Below are positions 7,502 to 16,637 of a stretch of 22,897 nt of DNA, piece by piece. Below the pieces are notes generated by a model. It was given only the letters and a program-made list of their open reading frames with translations, ran no database searches and had not been told where the DNA came from. Within the stretch, counting starts at the first letter, position 1, and each line of letters begins with the position of its first letter. A program made the translations under genes and the position numbers. The DNA comes from Solirubrobacteraceae bacterium (GTDB taxonomy: Bacteria; Actinomycetota; Thermoleophilia; Solirubrobacterales; Solirubrobacteraceae), in NCBI GenBank assembly GCA_030447005.1, contig JAUJME010000007.1, positions 1 through 22,897 on the forward strand. The letters run 5' to 3'.

Positions 7502-7516
7502 ACTCCGTTCCGGAGT
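7502..7516. promoter_or_regulatory. Operator-like palindrome 2 (ACTCCGTTCCGGAGT)
   Basis: Six-base arms ACTCCG/CGGAGT around a 3-nt centre, just after the -10 box and near the expected transcription start. Same half-sites as palindrome 1. Confidence 0.65.
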
Positions 7517-7527
7517 TTACTCACCCC

Positions 7528-7534
7528 AGGAGGT
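7528..7534 (+). promoter_or_regulatory. Strong ribosome-binding site of the cupin gene
   Basis: AGGAGGT ends 7 nt before ATG 7542 and fixes this start. It stands out because most genes here lack a Shine-Dalgarno. Confidence 0.75.
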
Positions 7535-7541
7535 CCTGCCC

Positions 7542-7991
7542 ATGTCCGCCACCGGCACCAACCGCACCGCGCCCGCCGAGGTGATGTTCCTGGGCAGCCG
7601 GGCCCGGATCCTCGCCGGCGCGGAGACCGGCGCTTCGCATCTCGGCCTCGTCGAGATGGCCGGCATGCCGCCCGGCGACATGCCGCCGCTCCACGTTCAC
7701 CGCGCCGGGGACGAGGGCTTCTACGTCCTCGAGGGCGAGATCACCGTCTTCGAGCCGGGGGAGGAGCGGACGCTGCGCGCCGGGGAGTTCGCGCTCACCC
7801 CGCGCGGCGTGCCGCACACCTACCGGGTCGGGGACCGGCCGGCCCGCGCGCTGGTGGTCAGCACGCCGGCGGGCTTCGAGCGCTTCGTCGCCGCGGTGGC
7901 CGCGCTCGACGAGCTCACCCCGGAGCGGCTCGGCGCGACCGCGGCCGACCACGACATCGAGATCCTCGGACCTCCCGGGACCCTGCCGTAG
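7542..7991 (+). CDS. Cupin domain-containing protein
   Basis: A 149-residue single-domain cupin. Both conserved motifs match: motif 1 G45-X5-H51-X-H53-X4-E58-X6-G65 and motif 2 G81-X5-P87-X-G89-X2-H92. The four metal ligands (His51, His53, Glu58, His92) are therefore present and a mononuclear metal site is expected. Small cupins of this kind are quercetinase-like dioxygenases, isomerases or ligand binders; the sequence does not decide. It has its own strong promoter and ribosome-binding site and is divergent from padR, with two palindromes between, so its expression is probably inducible. Its stop is 4 nt from the stop of the convergent gamma-glutamyltransferase gene. Confidence 0.85.
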   Translation: MSATGTNRTAPAEVMFLGSRARILAGAETGASHLGLVEMAGMPPGDMPPLHVHRAGDEGFYVLEGEITVFEPGEERTLRAGEFALTPRGVPHTYRVGDRPARALVVSTPAGFERFVAAVAALDELTPERLGATAADHDIEILGPPGTLP

Positions 7992-7995
7992 GCGC

Positions 7996-10154
7996 TCAGC
8001 GGATGCGCACGCGGCGGGCCGTCGCCCGGCTGCGGTTGCCACGGCCGTCGACCGCCAGGACGCGGACCCGGTAGCTCCCCCGCGCCAGGCGCCCGAGCCG
8101 CAGCCGGAAGGCGCTCGTGCCGCGCGCCGTCAGGTGGCGAGGGCGGCGGCACGAGCGCGGCCGCGCCAGGCGCCCGCCGCGCCCGGCGAAGGCGCACCGG
8201 CCGCCGCGGACCCGGGCGACGGAGACGAGCACCCGCTCCACGCGCCCGGCGACGGAAACGGTGCCGCCCGCCCCGCCCGCACAGCCACGGTCGGCCGCCC
8301 GCCCGCGAACCACGAGCCGGCGGCGGGCGGCGCGCGCACGCGCACGTACCCGGGGCGCGGTGCGGTCCTGGCAGCGCACGCCGCTGGGCCCGGTCGCCGG
8401 CCGGCCGGGCGCCGGCGCCGCGGGAGCGGGAGGCCGGGTGCTCGCCATCGCCGCGTCGTCGGTGCGGGGGTCCGAGACGCCGAGCCGCTCGCCCGTCGGC
8501 AGGTCGATCCCCGCCGCCTGCACCCGCGGCACGATCCCGTACTCGCCCTGCGGCGCGATGACATGGCCGCGCCGTTCGAGCTCCGCCTGCACCGCCGGGG
8601 CCACGCGGGCGTTCTCGAGCTGCATGGCGCCCGTCTGCTCGTCGAGCCGCTCCGCGTCGACCGCCTGGGCGACGTCCTGGCCGAAGTCGACGACCTGCAC
8701 GACGCCGAGCAGCGAGCCCATGATGATCGTCGCGCCACCCGCGCCGCCGATGGCGAGCACGGGCCGCCCCGCCTCGACGACGATCGTCGGGCTGATCGAG
8801 GAGCGCGGGCGCTTGCCGGGCCGCGGCTCGTTGGCGGTGCCCGCCGCCGAGAAGTCCGTCAGCTCGTTGTTGAGCAGGAAGCCGGTCCCGGGCGCCACCA
8901 CCGCCGAGCCGAACGACTGCTCGATCGTGCACGTCAGCGCCACCGCGTTGCCCGCGTTGTCGATGACGGAGAGGCTCGTGGTCGAGCCCAGCGGGTTGGC
9001 GTCCTCCCCGGCCGCGCGGCTGCCCGGCGGCGCCCCGGCCGGCTTTCCGGGGCCGTAGCTCTTGGCCCGCTGCGGATCGATCTCCGCGCGGCGGGCGGCC
9101 GCGTAGTCCTTGGCGATCAGGCCGGCGGTCGGGACCTGGACCTGGTCGGGGTCGGCGACGTAGCGGTTGCGGTCGGCGAAGGCGATCTTCTCGGCCTCGC
9201 CCAGGAAGTGCAGGGCGTCGGCGGAGGACTGGCCCGCCTTGGCGAGGTCGAAGCCCTCGAGGACGTTGAGCATCTCGAGCGTGGCGATCCCGCCCGACGT
9301 CGGCGGCGGCGCGGCGAGCACCTCGCGGCCGCGGTAGGAGCCGATCAGCGGCGCGCGCCAGACCGCGCGGTAGCGGGCGAGGTCCTCGCGGGTCAGGACG
9401 CCGGCGTCCGTCGGCGGCTCGCCCGAGTTGCGCATGTCGGCGACGATGCGCTCGGCGATCGAGCCGCGGTAGAACGCGTCGGGCCCCTCGCGCTGGAGCG
9501 TCGCCAGGGTCTTGGCGAGGTCGGGCTGCACGAGCCGGGAGCCGGGCGGATACGGCGACGTGCCGCCGACCAGGAACTGGTTGGCCGCCGCCGGGTACAT
9601 GCGCAGCCGCGGCGCGTTCTGGGCCATCGACCCGCTGAGCGACTGCGGGACGGCGAAGCCGCCCTCGGCGAGCTTGCGCCCCGGCTCGATCGCCTCGGCG
9701 AGCGAGATCGTCCCGTAGCGGCCCAGCGCGGCGTCGAGGCCGGCCACGGTGCCCGGGACGCCGACGGTGAGGTGGCCCGTGAAGGCGCGGTGGCGCCCCG
9801 GCCCGGCGAAGCTCGTCGGCGTGATGGCGGCCGGCGCCGTCTCGCGGAAGTCGAGCGTGGTGACCTCGCCCGCCGCCGTCCGGTGCACGAGGAAGCCGCC
9901 GCCGCCGATCCCGCAGGACTGCGGGCGGACGGCGTTGATGGCGAAGACCGCGGTGACCGCGGCGTCCATCGCCGTGCCCCCGCGGTCGAGCACCGCCTTC
10001 CCCGCCCGCGACGCCTCGAGCGCCTCGGTGGCCACCACGCCGGCGCCGCGCACCGCCGGCCGGAAGCGGCTCCCCTGGCGCGCCGACGCCGCGACGGCGA
10101 CGGCGAGCGAGAGACCGTCGCGGCGAGCAGGGCGAGGGCGAGGGCGCGGCGCAT
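7996..10154 (-). CDS. ggt: Gamma-glutamyltransferase, secreted, with Ig-like C-terminal extension; frameshift in the signal peptide
   Basis: An Ntn-hydrolase that cleaves gamma-glutamyl bonds outside the cytoplasm. The core begins at RGAGVVATEALEASRAG and carries the family's PQSCGIGGGGFLV segment, the GSTTSLSVID processing site whose Thr becomes the catalytic N-terminal residue of the small subunit, LLNNELTDFS, and SSISPTIVV. After the GGT core (ending near VSDPRTDD) lies a roughly 140-residue Ala/Pro linker and Arg-rich Ig-like domain. The signal peptide is split: ATG 10154 opens a good hydrophobic start (MRRALALALLAATV), but the reading must shift by one base near 10106-10118 to continue as SLAVAVAASARQG. 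The span 7996-10154 is exactly one base short of a multiple of three. Without a shift the nearest in-frame ATG is 10212, giving an Arg/Pro-rich N-terminus with no signal and overlapping the upstream gene. Family certain; start and integrity uncertain. Confidence 0.85.
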
Positions 10155-10162
10155 ACCGGCGG

Positions 10163-10168
10163 AGCTTA
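10163..10168 (-). promoter_or_regulatory. Putative -10 box (TAAGCT) of ggt, sharing the upstream stop codon
   Basis: TAAGCT on the minus strand lies 8 nt before ATG 10154. Its first three bases are the TAA stop of the BKACE gene. No Shine-Dalgarno precedes the start. This supports ATG 10154 over the in-frame ATG at 10212. Confidence 0.4.
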
Positions 10169-10879
10169 GGCCGGGGCCAGGCGCTCGCGCGCCGCTCGGA
10201 CGAGCGCCGCATTGGAGGGCGCCGGCTCTCCGTCGGGACCGGCGAGGGTGTCCTCGAAACCGACCCGGGTGTCGAGCCCGCGGCGGGCGGCGTCGTCGAT
10301 GAGCACCCAGGTGGCCGCGCCGTCGCCGTGCTGCAGGCGCGGGGCGGTGAGGCCGCCGGCGTCGAGCGCCGCATGGATCGCGCCGACGACCGCCGGCGCC
10401 TCGGCGGGGGCCACCTCGACGGGCTCGACGAGGATCCGCGTCAGCCGGCCGGCGAGCCCTGAGGCGGCGAGCCGCTCGGCGTCGGCGACGCTCCACACGC
10501 CCGCCTCGACGCCGATCCCGGCGCCGAGCAGCACCTCCGCGACCTCCGTCCAGCCCGCCTCGGAGACGTTGACCGACGCGTAGGCGGGCGCCCGCCAGGC
10601 CGACACGAGCTCGAGCCGGCGCTCGAGGCCGGGCTCGATCCACGCGCCGGTCGAGACCCCGACGGGCACCCCGCACGCGTCCGCCACGACCGCGACGACG
10701 CCGTCGACGACCTCGGCCGACAGCGCCTCCCGCCCGCCGGCGTCCCGGGGATGCAGGTGGATCGCCTCGGCGCCGGCGCGCACGCAGGCAGCCGCGTCGG
10801 CGGCCAGCTCGGCGGCGGAGACCGGCACCGCCGGGTGGGCCGCCTTGGTCCGCGGCCCGTTGAGCGCCGCCTGCAGCAG
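10166..10879 (-). CDS. BKACE family protein (3-keto-5-aminohexanoate cleavage enzyme-like, DUF849)
   Basis: About 237 residues if translation begins at CTG 10879. BKACE enzymes are metal-dependent TIM barrels that condense a beta-keto acid with acetyl-CoA and cleave it. Seen: HLHPRD (two metal-binding His) near 41-46, LQHGDGAATW and RVGFEDTL near the end, the usual C-terminal signature. The conserved first strand (LLQAALNGPRTK ... HPAVPVS) is encoded upstream of the first GTG (10828), so GTG 10828 would delete the first barrel strand. No ATG, GTG or TTG precedes that strand; two CTG codons stand there (10879, 10876), 4-7 nt after the upstream stop, with AAGGA some 11 nt before. A CTG start is likely. 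The protein is shorter than the 270-310 residues of characterised members. Substrate unknown. Confidence 0.8.
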   Translation of the reverse strand: MLQAALNGPRTKAAHPAVPVSAAELAADAAACVRAGAEAIHLHPRDAGGREALSAEVVDGVVAVVADACGVPVGVSTGAWIEPGLERRLELVSAWRAPAYASVNVSEAGWTEVAEVLLGAGIGVEAGVWSVADAERLAASGLAGRLTRILVEPVEVAPAEAPAVVGAIHAALDAGGLTAPRLQHGDGAATWVLIDDAARRGLDTRVGFEDTLAGPDGEPAPSNAALVRAARERLAPA

Positions 10880-10883
10880 CGGC

Positions 10884-11522
10884 CTACTCGTCCTTGGGCA
10901 GCGGCCGGAAGAGGATCTTCTTGAGCTCGCCGGCCGTGCCGCCGCCGAGGCGCAGCGCGGTCCGGAAGCCCTCCGCGCCGAGCTCGCCGGCGTCGAGCGC
11001 GCGGCGCAGCTCGTTGAGCGCCGCGCGGTCCTCCTCTGCGACCTGGTCGCGCCCGGCCTCGAGCAGGATCAGGTGCCGGGGACGGCGCAGGCGGTGGGCG
11101 GTGCGGACGTGGCGCTCGCGCTCCTCGGGCCCGAGGCCGTCGGCGATGAGGACGACGGACTGCCCGGCCTCCAGGCGCTTGGCGACCGCCGCGTCGAGGA
11201 CCTCGGTCGCGCGCTCGCCGAGCTGCTCCTCGTCCACCCGCCCGGCCAGCAGCGCGCGGACGCGGGCGGCGGAGAGGATCGCCGGGCGCTCGTCGACGAC
11301 CCGGGCGGCGAGCCGCTCGGCCTCTCCCTCGGCGGGCGAGACGATCATCAGCAGGCTGCCCGGGTCGTAGCGAAGGCGATCCGACGGGCGCAGGACGCTG
11401 CAGCGCACGGAGACGTCGACGGGCCGCGGCGGGCCGCCGCCCGGCCGCGGGCGGTCCGAGGACCAGCCACCCCGCTCGTCGCTCGAGATCTTGACGCTGC
11501 GGGCGGAAGGCGGAGTGGACAT
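10884..11522 (-). CDS. Unrecognised protein resembling a polynucleotide-kinase/AAA_33 P-loop domain without its P-loop
   Basis: A 212-residue protein, not firmly recognised. The first 55 residues are polar, basic and probably disordered. From about residue 55 it follows the order of a small PNK-like kinase: strand GSLLMIVSP where the Walker A should be (SPAEGEAE instead of GxxGxGKS/T), RPAILSAARVRALLAG (compare the VVSSDALR element), a helix, GQSVVLIADGLGPEER (compare VVDATNLxPEER), then RPRHLILLEAG. If homologous, it is a non-binding pseudo-kinase. ATG 11522 is preferred (GAGG 9 nt upstream); ATG 11531 is possible. It lies 27 nt after the second GTPase gene and 4 nt before the BKACE start, within one operon. 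Confidence 0.6.
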   Translation of the reverse strand: MSTPPSARSVKISSDERGGWSSDRPRPGGGPPRPVDVSVRCSVLRPSDRLRYDPGSLLMIVSPAEGEAERLAARVVDERPAILSAARVRALLAGRVDEEQLGERATEVLDAAVAKRLEAGQSVVLIADGLGPEERERHVRTAHRLRRPRHLILLEAGRDQVAEEDRAALNELRRALDAGELGAEGFRTALRLGGGTAGELKKILFRPLPKDE

Positions 11523-11549
11523 GCCGACCATCCTCGCAGGCGCCGCGTC

Positions 11550-13133
11550 TCAGCCCGCCCGCTTGACCGCCTCGCACAGCGCCGCGTACGCGGCGAGCTC
11601 CGCTTCCACCGGGTCGAGCACCGACTCGCGCGCGACGGCCTCGATGCGCGCGTGCAGCGCGCGGCGAGCCGCCCGCGCGCGGCGGCGCGCGCCGAAGCCG
11701 TTGATCAGCCGGGCCAGGAGCGCGAGCAGCAGGCCGCCGAGCGCGCCGCCCAGCAGCAGCGCCGTCGGCAGCGGGAAGCCGCGGACCTCGGGGGTCGGCA
11801 CGACGTCGTCGAGCTGGAGGTAGCCGAGGGCGGCGAGCGCCACGAGCCAGACCAGGCCGGCGACCGCCGCCGCGGCGAGCGCGAGCTGCACCAGCCCCGC
11901 CAGCCTCCACCACAGCGGCCGGTTCATCTTGAGGTCGGTGCCCGCCACCGCGCGGTCCAGCCGCCCGGGCAGCTCGGGCTCCTGGCGCGTGGCCGCCGAG
12001 CGCAGGGTGCCCGGCCACGGGTCCGGCAGGCCGTCGCCGGCGCCGGCCGCGAGCGAGCGGATCGCCGAGTCGGCCTGCGACCGCTGGACGGGCGTGGCCT
12101 GCGGCAGCGACGTGCGCACGTCGGCGTCGGCCTCCGCCGCGCGGTCGGCGAGGCGCAGCCGCCGCAGCGGATCGGGCCGCGCCCGGCGCACCCAGCGCAC
12201 GAAGGGCCAGCCCGCGGCCAGCGCCCCGCGACGGCGGTGCGCCGACTCGACGGCCCGCACGACGGCCGGCGCCCCCGCCGCCTCGCCGAGCGCGGCGACG
12301 AGCGCGGCGCTCGCGCGCCGGTCGACCTTCCCCCGCCCCTTCCCGCGCTCGCAGTCGACGCCCAGCGCGGCGACCGCGGCGTCCACGTCGCCCGCCAGGC
12401 GCTCGAGCGCCGCCTCGCGGCGGGCGACCCGCCGCCCGACCTCCTTGCGGAGCGCCTCGAGCCCCTCCCCCGTGCGCGCCGAGACCGCCAGCAGGGGGAC
12501 GCCGTCGAGCCCGTCGGCGCTCAGGAGCCCGCCGAGGTCGCGCACGCACGCCTCCAGCGCGGGCCCGGCGAGCGCGTCGGCCTGGTTGAGGACCACGACC
12601 ATCGCCTCGCGGTGGCTCGCGAGCGGACGCAGGTAGCGCTCGTGGAGCGTCCCGTCGGCGTACTTCTGCGGGTCCGTCACCCAGACGAGCAGGTCGACGA
12701 GCTCGACCATCCGGTCGACCTCGAGCCGGTGCGCGCGCTCGACGGAGTCGAAGTCCGGCAGGTCGAGCAGCACGAGCCCGTCGAACTCGGAGCCCGGCGG
12801 GGCGACCGCGTGGCGCAGCGGCACGTCGAGCCAGTCGAGCAGCGGGCCCGGGGTCTGGCCCCACACCGCGGCGGTCGGCCTGGCGGTGGTCGGCCGCCGG
12901 GCGCTGGCGGCCACGAGGTCGGCGCCCGCCAGCGCGTTGAAGAGCGTCGACTTGCCGGCGCCCGTGGGGCCGGCGAGGGCGACCACGGTGGCCTCGAGCC
13001 CGTGGCCGAGCCGTTCGCCCGCGCGGCGGACGACCGCCCGCGCCGGCTCGACGCGCTGTGGGTCCAGCCGGCCCTCGGCGAGCTCGACCGCCTCGGCGAG
13101 CGCCGAGAGCCGCCGATCGAGGTCGCGGCTCAC
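11550..13133 (-). CDS. Dynamin-like GTPase with two C-terminal membrane helices
   Basis: A 527-residue GTPase of the large bacterial dynamin/Era-like type. G1 GPTGAGKS at 55-62, switch-I Thr in RPTTARPT near 81-88, G3 DLPD at 124-127, G4 NQAD at 183-186 and a G5-like SAR after about residue 215 are all present, so nucleotide binding should be intact. A charged helical middle follows, then two hydrophobic segments at about 412-437 and 457-477, predicted to be a membrane hairpin, and a basic helical tail. The start is GTG 13133, overlapping the TGA of the first GTPase by 4 nt (GTGA), a sign of coupled synthesis. Actinobacterial dynamins are often encoded as pairs acting in membrane remodelling or cell division; the exact role here is unknown. 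Confidence 0.8.
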   Translation of the reverse strand: MSRDLDRRLSALAEAVELAEGRLDPQRVEPARAVVRRAGERLGHGLEATVVALAGPTGAGKSTLFNALAGADLVAASARRPTTARPTAAVWGQTPGPLLDWLDVPLRHAVAPPGSEFDGLVLLDLPDFDSVERAHRLEVDRMVELVDLLVWVTDPQKYADGTLHERYLRPLASHREAMVVVLNQADALAGPALEACVRDLGGLLSADGLDGVPLLAVSARTGEGLEALRKEVGRRVARREAALERLAGDVDAAVAALGVDCERGKGRGKVDRRASAALVAALGEAAGAPAVVRAVESAHRRRGALAAGWPFVRWVRRARPDPLRRLRLADRAAEADADVRTSLPQATPVQRSQADSAIRSLAAGAGDGLPDPWPGTLRSAATRQEPELPGRLDRAVAGTDLKMNRPLWWRLAGLVQLALAAAAVAGLVWLVALAALGYLQLDDVVPTPEVRGFPLPTALLLGGALGGLLLALLARLINGFGARRRARAARRALHARIEAVARESVLDPVEAELAAYAALCEAVKRAG

Positions 13134-14821
13134 CGGGCGCGCTTGAGGTCGGCCAGCGCACCCCGCAGCCGCTCGCCGGCGCCGGGCGGCGGGGCGAGGG
13201 GATCGATGAGCCCGAGGTAGCGCGCGCCCTCGAGGTCGAGGAGCCGGTCGACGCGCGCGATGAGGTCCTCGCGCGCCCGCGCGGCGAGGGTGCGCACCGC
13301 CTGGTCGCCGAAGATCGCCTCGAGCACCTTCTGGCCCACTGCCGAGGTGCCGCCCGCCACCGCGACCTCCGCGCCGGTCAGCCCGCCCGTCTGCACGAAG
13401 ACGGCGAGCATCACGGTGAGCCCGGCGCCGTTGACGCCGAGCGACGCCAGCCGGGCGGTCGTGCGCTTGGACGCCCCCTCGTCGCGGACGAGCTCGAAGA
13501 CGAAGCCCTGCCACTCGCGGACCGCCTCGCGCGTGCGCTCCTGGAGCTCGCTCGAGGCGGCGTCCATCCGCGCCCGCCCCTCGAGCAGGACCCGGCCGGG
13601 CGGGCGCTGGCGCCAGGAGCCCGCCGCGCGCTCGGCCGCCCGGTCGGCCGCGGCGTGCACGAGCGCGTCGACGCTCGAGCCGACCGCCGCCTTGAGCTCG
13701 GCGTCGGCCGGCGGGCCGCCGGTGACCAGCGAGCGCACCCGGTCGCGCAGCCAGCCGATCCGGGTCTCCATCGCCCGCATGATGTCCCCGGTCCCGACCA
13801 CCTCGTGCCAGCGCGCGAGGACCTCGCCGCGCAGCAGCGTCCCACCCTTGACCGCGGTGTCGACCTCGTCGAGTGCCTGGGCGTAGGCGCGCTGGACGTC
13901 GGCGCGCAGCTCGGCCGCCGCGGCCTGCTGCTCGGCGAGCGCGCGCTCGACGATCCCGACCCGCGCGGGCAGGCTGTCGAGCGCGCCCTCGAGGGTGTGG
14001 GCGACCACCGAGGCGCCCGCCTGGGCGTCGGCGGCGAGCCCGTCGAGCCACCCGCGGACCGGCGCGAGCACGGCGGGCGGGACCATGCCGTCGGCGAGCG
14101 TGGTCTCCGGCAGGACGAGCAGCTCCTGCCCGCCGAGGCCGTGCTCGGAGAGCATCTGGCGCAGGTGGGAGGCGACCTCGTCGATCGACTCGGGCGCGAC
14201 CCGGTCGAGGACCACCCGCAAGGACGTCCCCCGGTCGCGCGCGGCGTGCAGGAGATCCCACGGCACCGCGTCGGCGTAGCGCGCGGCGGTCGTGACGAAC
14301 AGCCAGGCGTCGGCGGCGGCGAGCAGCTTGCGGGCGAGCTCGCGGTTCGTCTCCACCACGGAGTCGATGTCGGGCGAGTCGAGCAGCGCGAGCCCCTCCG
14401 GCAGCGCGGCGGTGGGCGCCACCTGGAGCCCCCCGGGCGGCGCGGTGCCGCCGACGGTGCGCGGCATCCCCGGCAGCACCCGCTCCCCCTCGAACCAGCG
14501 GACGTCGGCCGGGTTGCAGACGAGGACGGGAGCGCGCGTGGTGGGGCGCAGCACGCCGGACGGCGTGACGGGCGCGCCGACGAGGGAGTTGACCAGCGTC
14601 GACTTGCCGGCGCCGGTGGAGCCGCCCACCACCATCAGCAGCGGCGCGTCCATGTTCCGCAGCCGCGGGAGCAGGTAGTCGTCGATCTGCCCGATCAGCT
14701 CGGCGCGCAGGCGGCGGGCGGGCTCGGCCTCGGGGACCTCGAGGCCGAGGTCGAGGGCGGCGAGCGCCCGGCTCAGCTCGCCGAGCGCCGCGCCGATCGC
14801 GGTGGGGGCGGGATCCGGCAT
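13130..14821 (-). CDS. Dynamin-like GTPase, first partner of the pair
   Basis: A 563-residue protein. G1 GSTGAGKS at 67-74, Thr94/Thr95 in a LRPTTRAP switch I, and G3-like DSPD at 148-151 are clear. The G4 position reads VVLDRVAP rather than (N/T)KxD, so base recognition is atypical. Long helices follow, with a hydrophobic segment at about 461-505 (LGVNGAGLTVMLAVFV then a Gly/Ala-rich stretch), which could be a membrane-inserting hairpin. The start is ATG 14821, preceded by GAGGG. It overlaps the second GTPase by 4 nt. Strongly asymmetric G-motifs in the two partners suggest one hydrolytic and one regulatory subunit (inference). Ordinary translation GTPases are excluded by the length and helical tail. 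Confidence 0.8.
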   Translation of the reverse strand: MPDPAPTAIGAALGELSRALAALDLGLEVPEAEPARRLRAELIGQIDDYLLPRLRNMDAPLLMVVGGSTGAGKSTLVNSLVGAPVTPSGVLRPTTRAPVLVCNPADVRWFEGERVLPGMPRTVGGTAPPGGLQVAPTAALPEGLALLDSPDIDSVVETNRELARKLLAAADAWLFVTTAARYADAVPWDLLHAARDRGTSLRVVLDRVAPESIDEVASHLRQMLSEHGLGGQELLVLPETTLADGMVPPAVLAPVRGWLDGLAADAQAGASVVAHTLEGALDSLPARVGIVERALAEQQAAAAELRADVQRAYAQALDEVDTAVKGGTLLRGEVLARWHEVVGTGDIMRAMETRIGWLRDRVRSLVTGGPPADAELKAAVGSSVDALVHAAADRAAERAAGSWRQRPPGRVLLEGRARMDAASSELQERTREAVREWQGFVFELVRDEGASKRTTARLASLGVNGAGLTVMLAVFVQTGGLTGAEVAVAGGTSAVGQKVLEAIFGDQAVRTLAARAREDLIARVDRLLDLEGARYLGLIDPLAPPPGAGERLRGALADLKRAR

Positions 14822-14852
14822 GACCGCCCTCTACGTGCCCCGATCCGGGCCG

Positions 14853-15992
<1,140 letters not shown>

Positions 15993-15999
15993 GTGCCCC

Positions 16000-16005
16000 A
16001 GCGTA
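16000..16005 (-). promoter_or_regulatory. Putative -10 box (TACGCT) of the glycosidase-like gene
   Basis: TACGCT on the minus strand ends 7 nt before GTG 15992, in the 16-nt gap after the coiled-coil gene. With no Shine-Dalgarno, a leaderless transcript is plausible, making the gene independent of the two upstream genes. Confidence 0.4.
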
Positions 16006-16008
16006 GCC

Positions 16009-16278
16009 TCATGCCGCCCTCACCGGTAGCTCCTGGCGCAGCGCCCGCTGAAGGCGGCGCAGATCCATGAGCTCCTCGTCGAAGTCCTCGCCACGGGCGA
16101 CCGCCTCGCGGGCCCGCGCGACCCCGCACTCCAGGTCCTCGGTCAGGGACTCGAGCGTCCCGAGCCGCTCCTCGAGCCGGCCGCGCTTGGCGGTCAGCGT
16201 GAGGGAGAGCTCGGCGCACTCCGTCAGCAGCTCGGCGAACTCCGTGGCCCGCTCCTCGGTGATCTCGGCGGTCGTCAT
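16009..16278 (-). CDS. Small coiled-coil protein of unknown function
   Basis: An 89-residue acidic, almost wholly helical protein with no Trp and heptad-like Leu spacing ([35 protein letters not shown]). Predicted to be a cytosolic coiled coil; no family recognised. The start is ATG 16278, 3 nt after the stop of the upstream membrane-protein gene, so the two are almost certainly co-translated and may act together. Confidence 0.65.
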   Translation of the reverse strand: MTTAEITEERATEFAELLTECAELSLTLTAKRGRLEERLGTLESLTEDLECGVARAREAVARGEDFDEELMDLRRLQRALRQELPVRAA

Positions 16279-16281
16279 GGG

Positions 16282-16623
16282 TCAGCGCGCGATCAGGCGG
16301 GCGAGCAGGCGCCCCACGAGCAGGTACACGGCCGCGGCGATCCCCCAGTTGACCGCGGTCTCGAGCTTGCGGCCCTCGAGCGAGAAGAGACCGTCGAACG
16401 GACCGGCCAGCCAGCGGGCGGCGTCGAGGACGAAGGAGACGATCGCGTTGGCGGTGTTCGCCTCGAGGACGGTGAGCAGGATCCCGAGGACGACGACGCC
16501 CGCGACGATCGCCGCGACCGTCCCGACGAGCCGGGCGAGCCCGAGCCGCATCCCTCCCCCGTGCGATCGCTCCGCGTACGTTCCGTGGGGGGTGCGGTGC
16601 CGCACCGTGCCGTAGGTGGCCAT
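16282..16623 (-). CDS. Small two-helix membrane protein of unknown function
   Basis: A 113-residue protein. A polar His/Arg/Gly-rich N-terminus (1-25) is followed by a hydrophobic helix (about 30-53, LVGTVAAIVAGVVVLGILLTVL), an amphipathic loop with ARWLAGPFDGLFSLEGRK, and a second helix (about 91-107, VNWGIAAAVYLLVGRLL). The loop wording resembles actinobacterial hypothetical membrane proteins, but no function is known to me. The start is ATG 16623, set by a strong AGGAGGA (16631-16637) 7-8 nt upstream. First gene of a two-gene unit with the coiled-coil protein. Confidence 0.68.
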   Translation of the reverse strand: MATYGTVRHRTPHGTYAERSHGGGMRLGLARLVGTVAAIVAGVVVLGILLTVLEANTANAIVSFVLDAARWLAGPFDGLFSLEGRKLETAVNWGIAAAVYLLVGRLLARLIAR

Positions 16624-16630
16624 CGGGTCT

Positions 16631-16637
16631 TCCTCCT
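16631..16637 (-). promoter_or_regulatory. Strong ribosome-binding site of the small membrane-protein gene
   Basis: AGGAGGA on the minus strand, 7 nt before ATG 16623, fixes the start. The remaining upstream DNA to about 16777 contains no gene and no clear promoter; GTTGTAAC near 16661-16668 is the only AT-richer patch. Confidence 0.65.

Noticed and set aside
7996..10212. ggt starting at the in-frame ATG 10212
   Set aside because: Gives an Arg/Pro-rich start without a signal peptide and overlaps the BKACE gene by 47 nt, while ATG 10154 has a -10-like box and a proper signal peptide if one base is restored.
8134..10302. 722-codon plus-strand open frame
   Set aside because: Antisense of ggt; low-complexity Arg/Ala/Gly protein without motifs, typical of GC-rich DNA.
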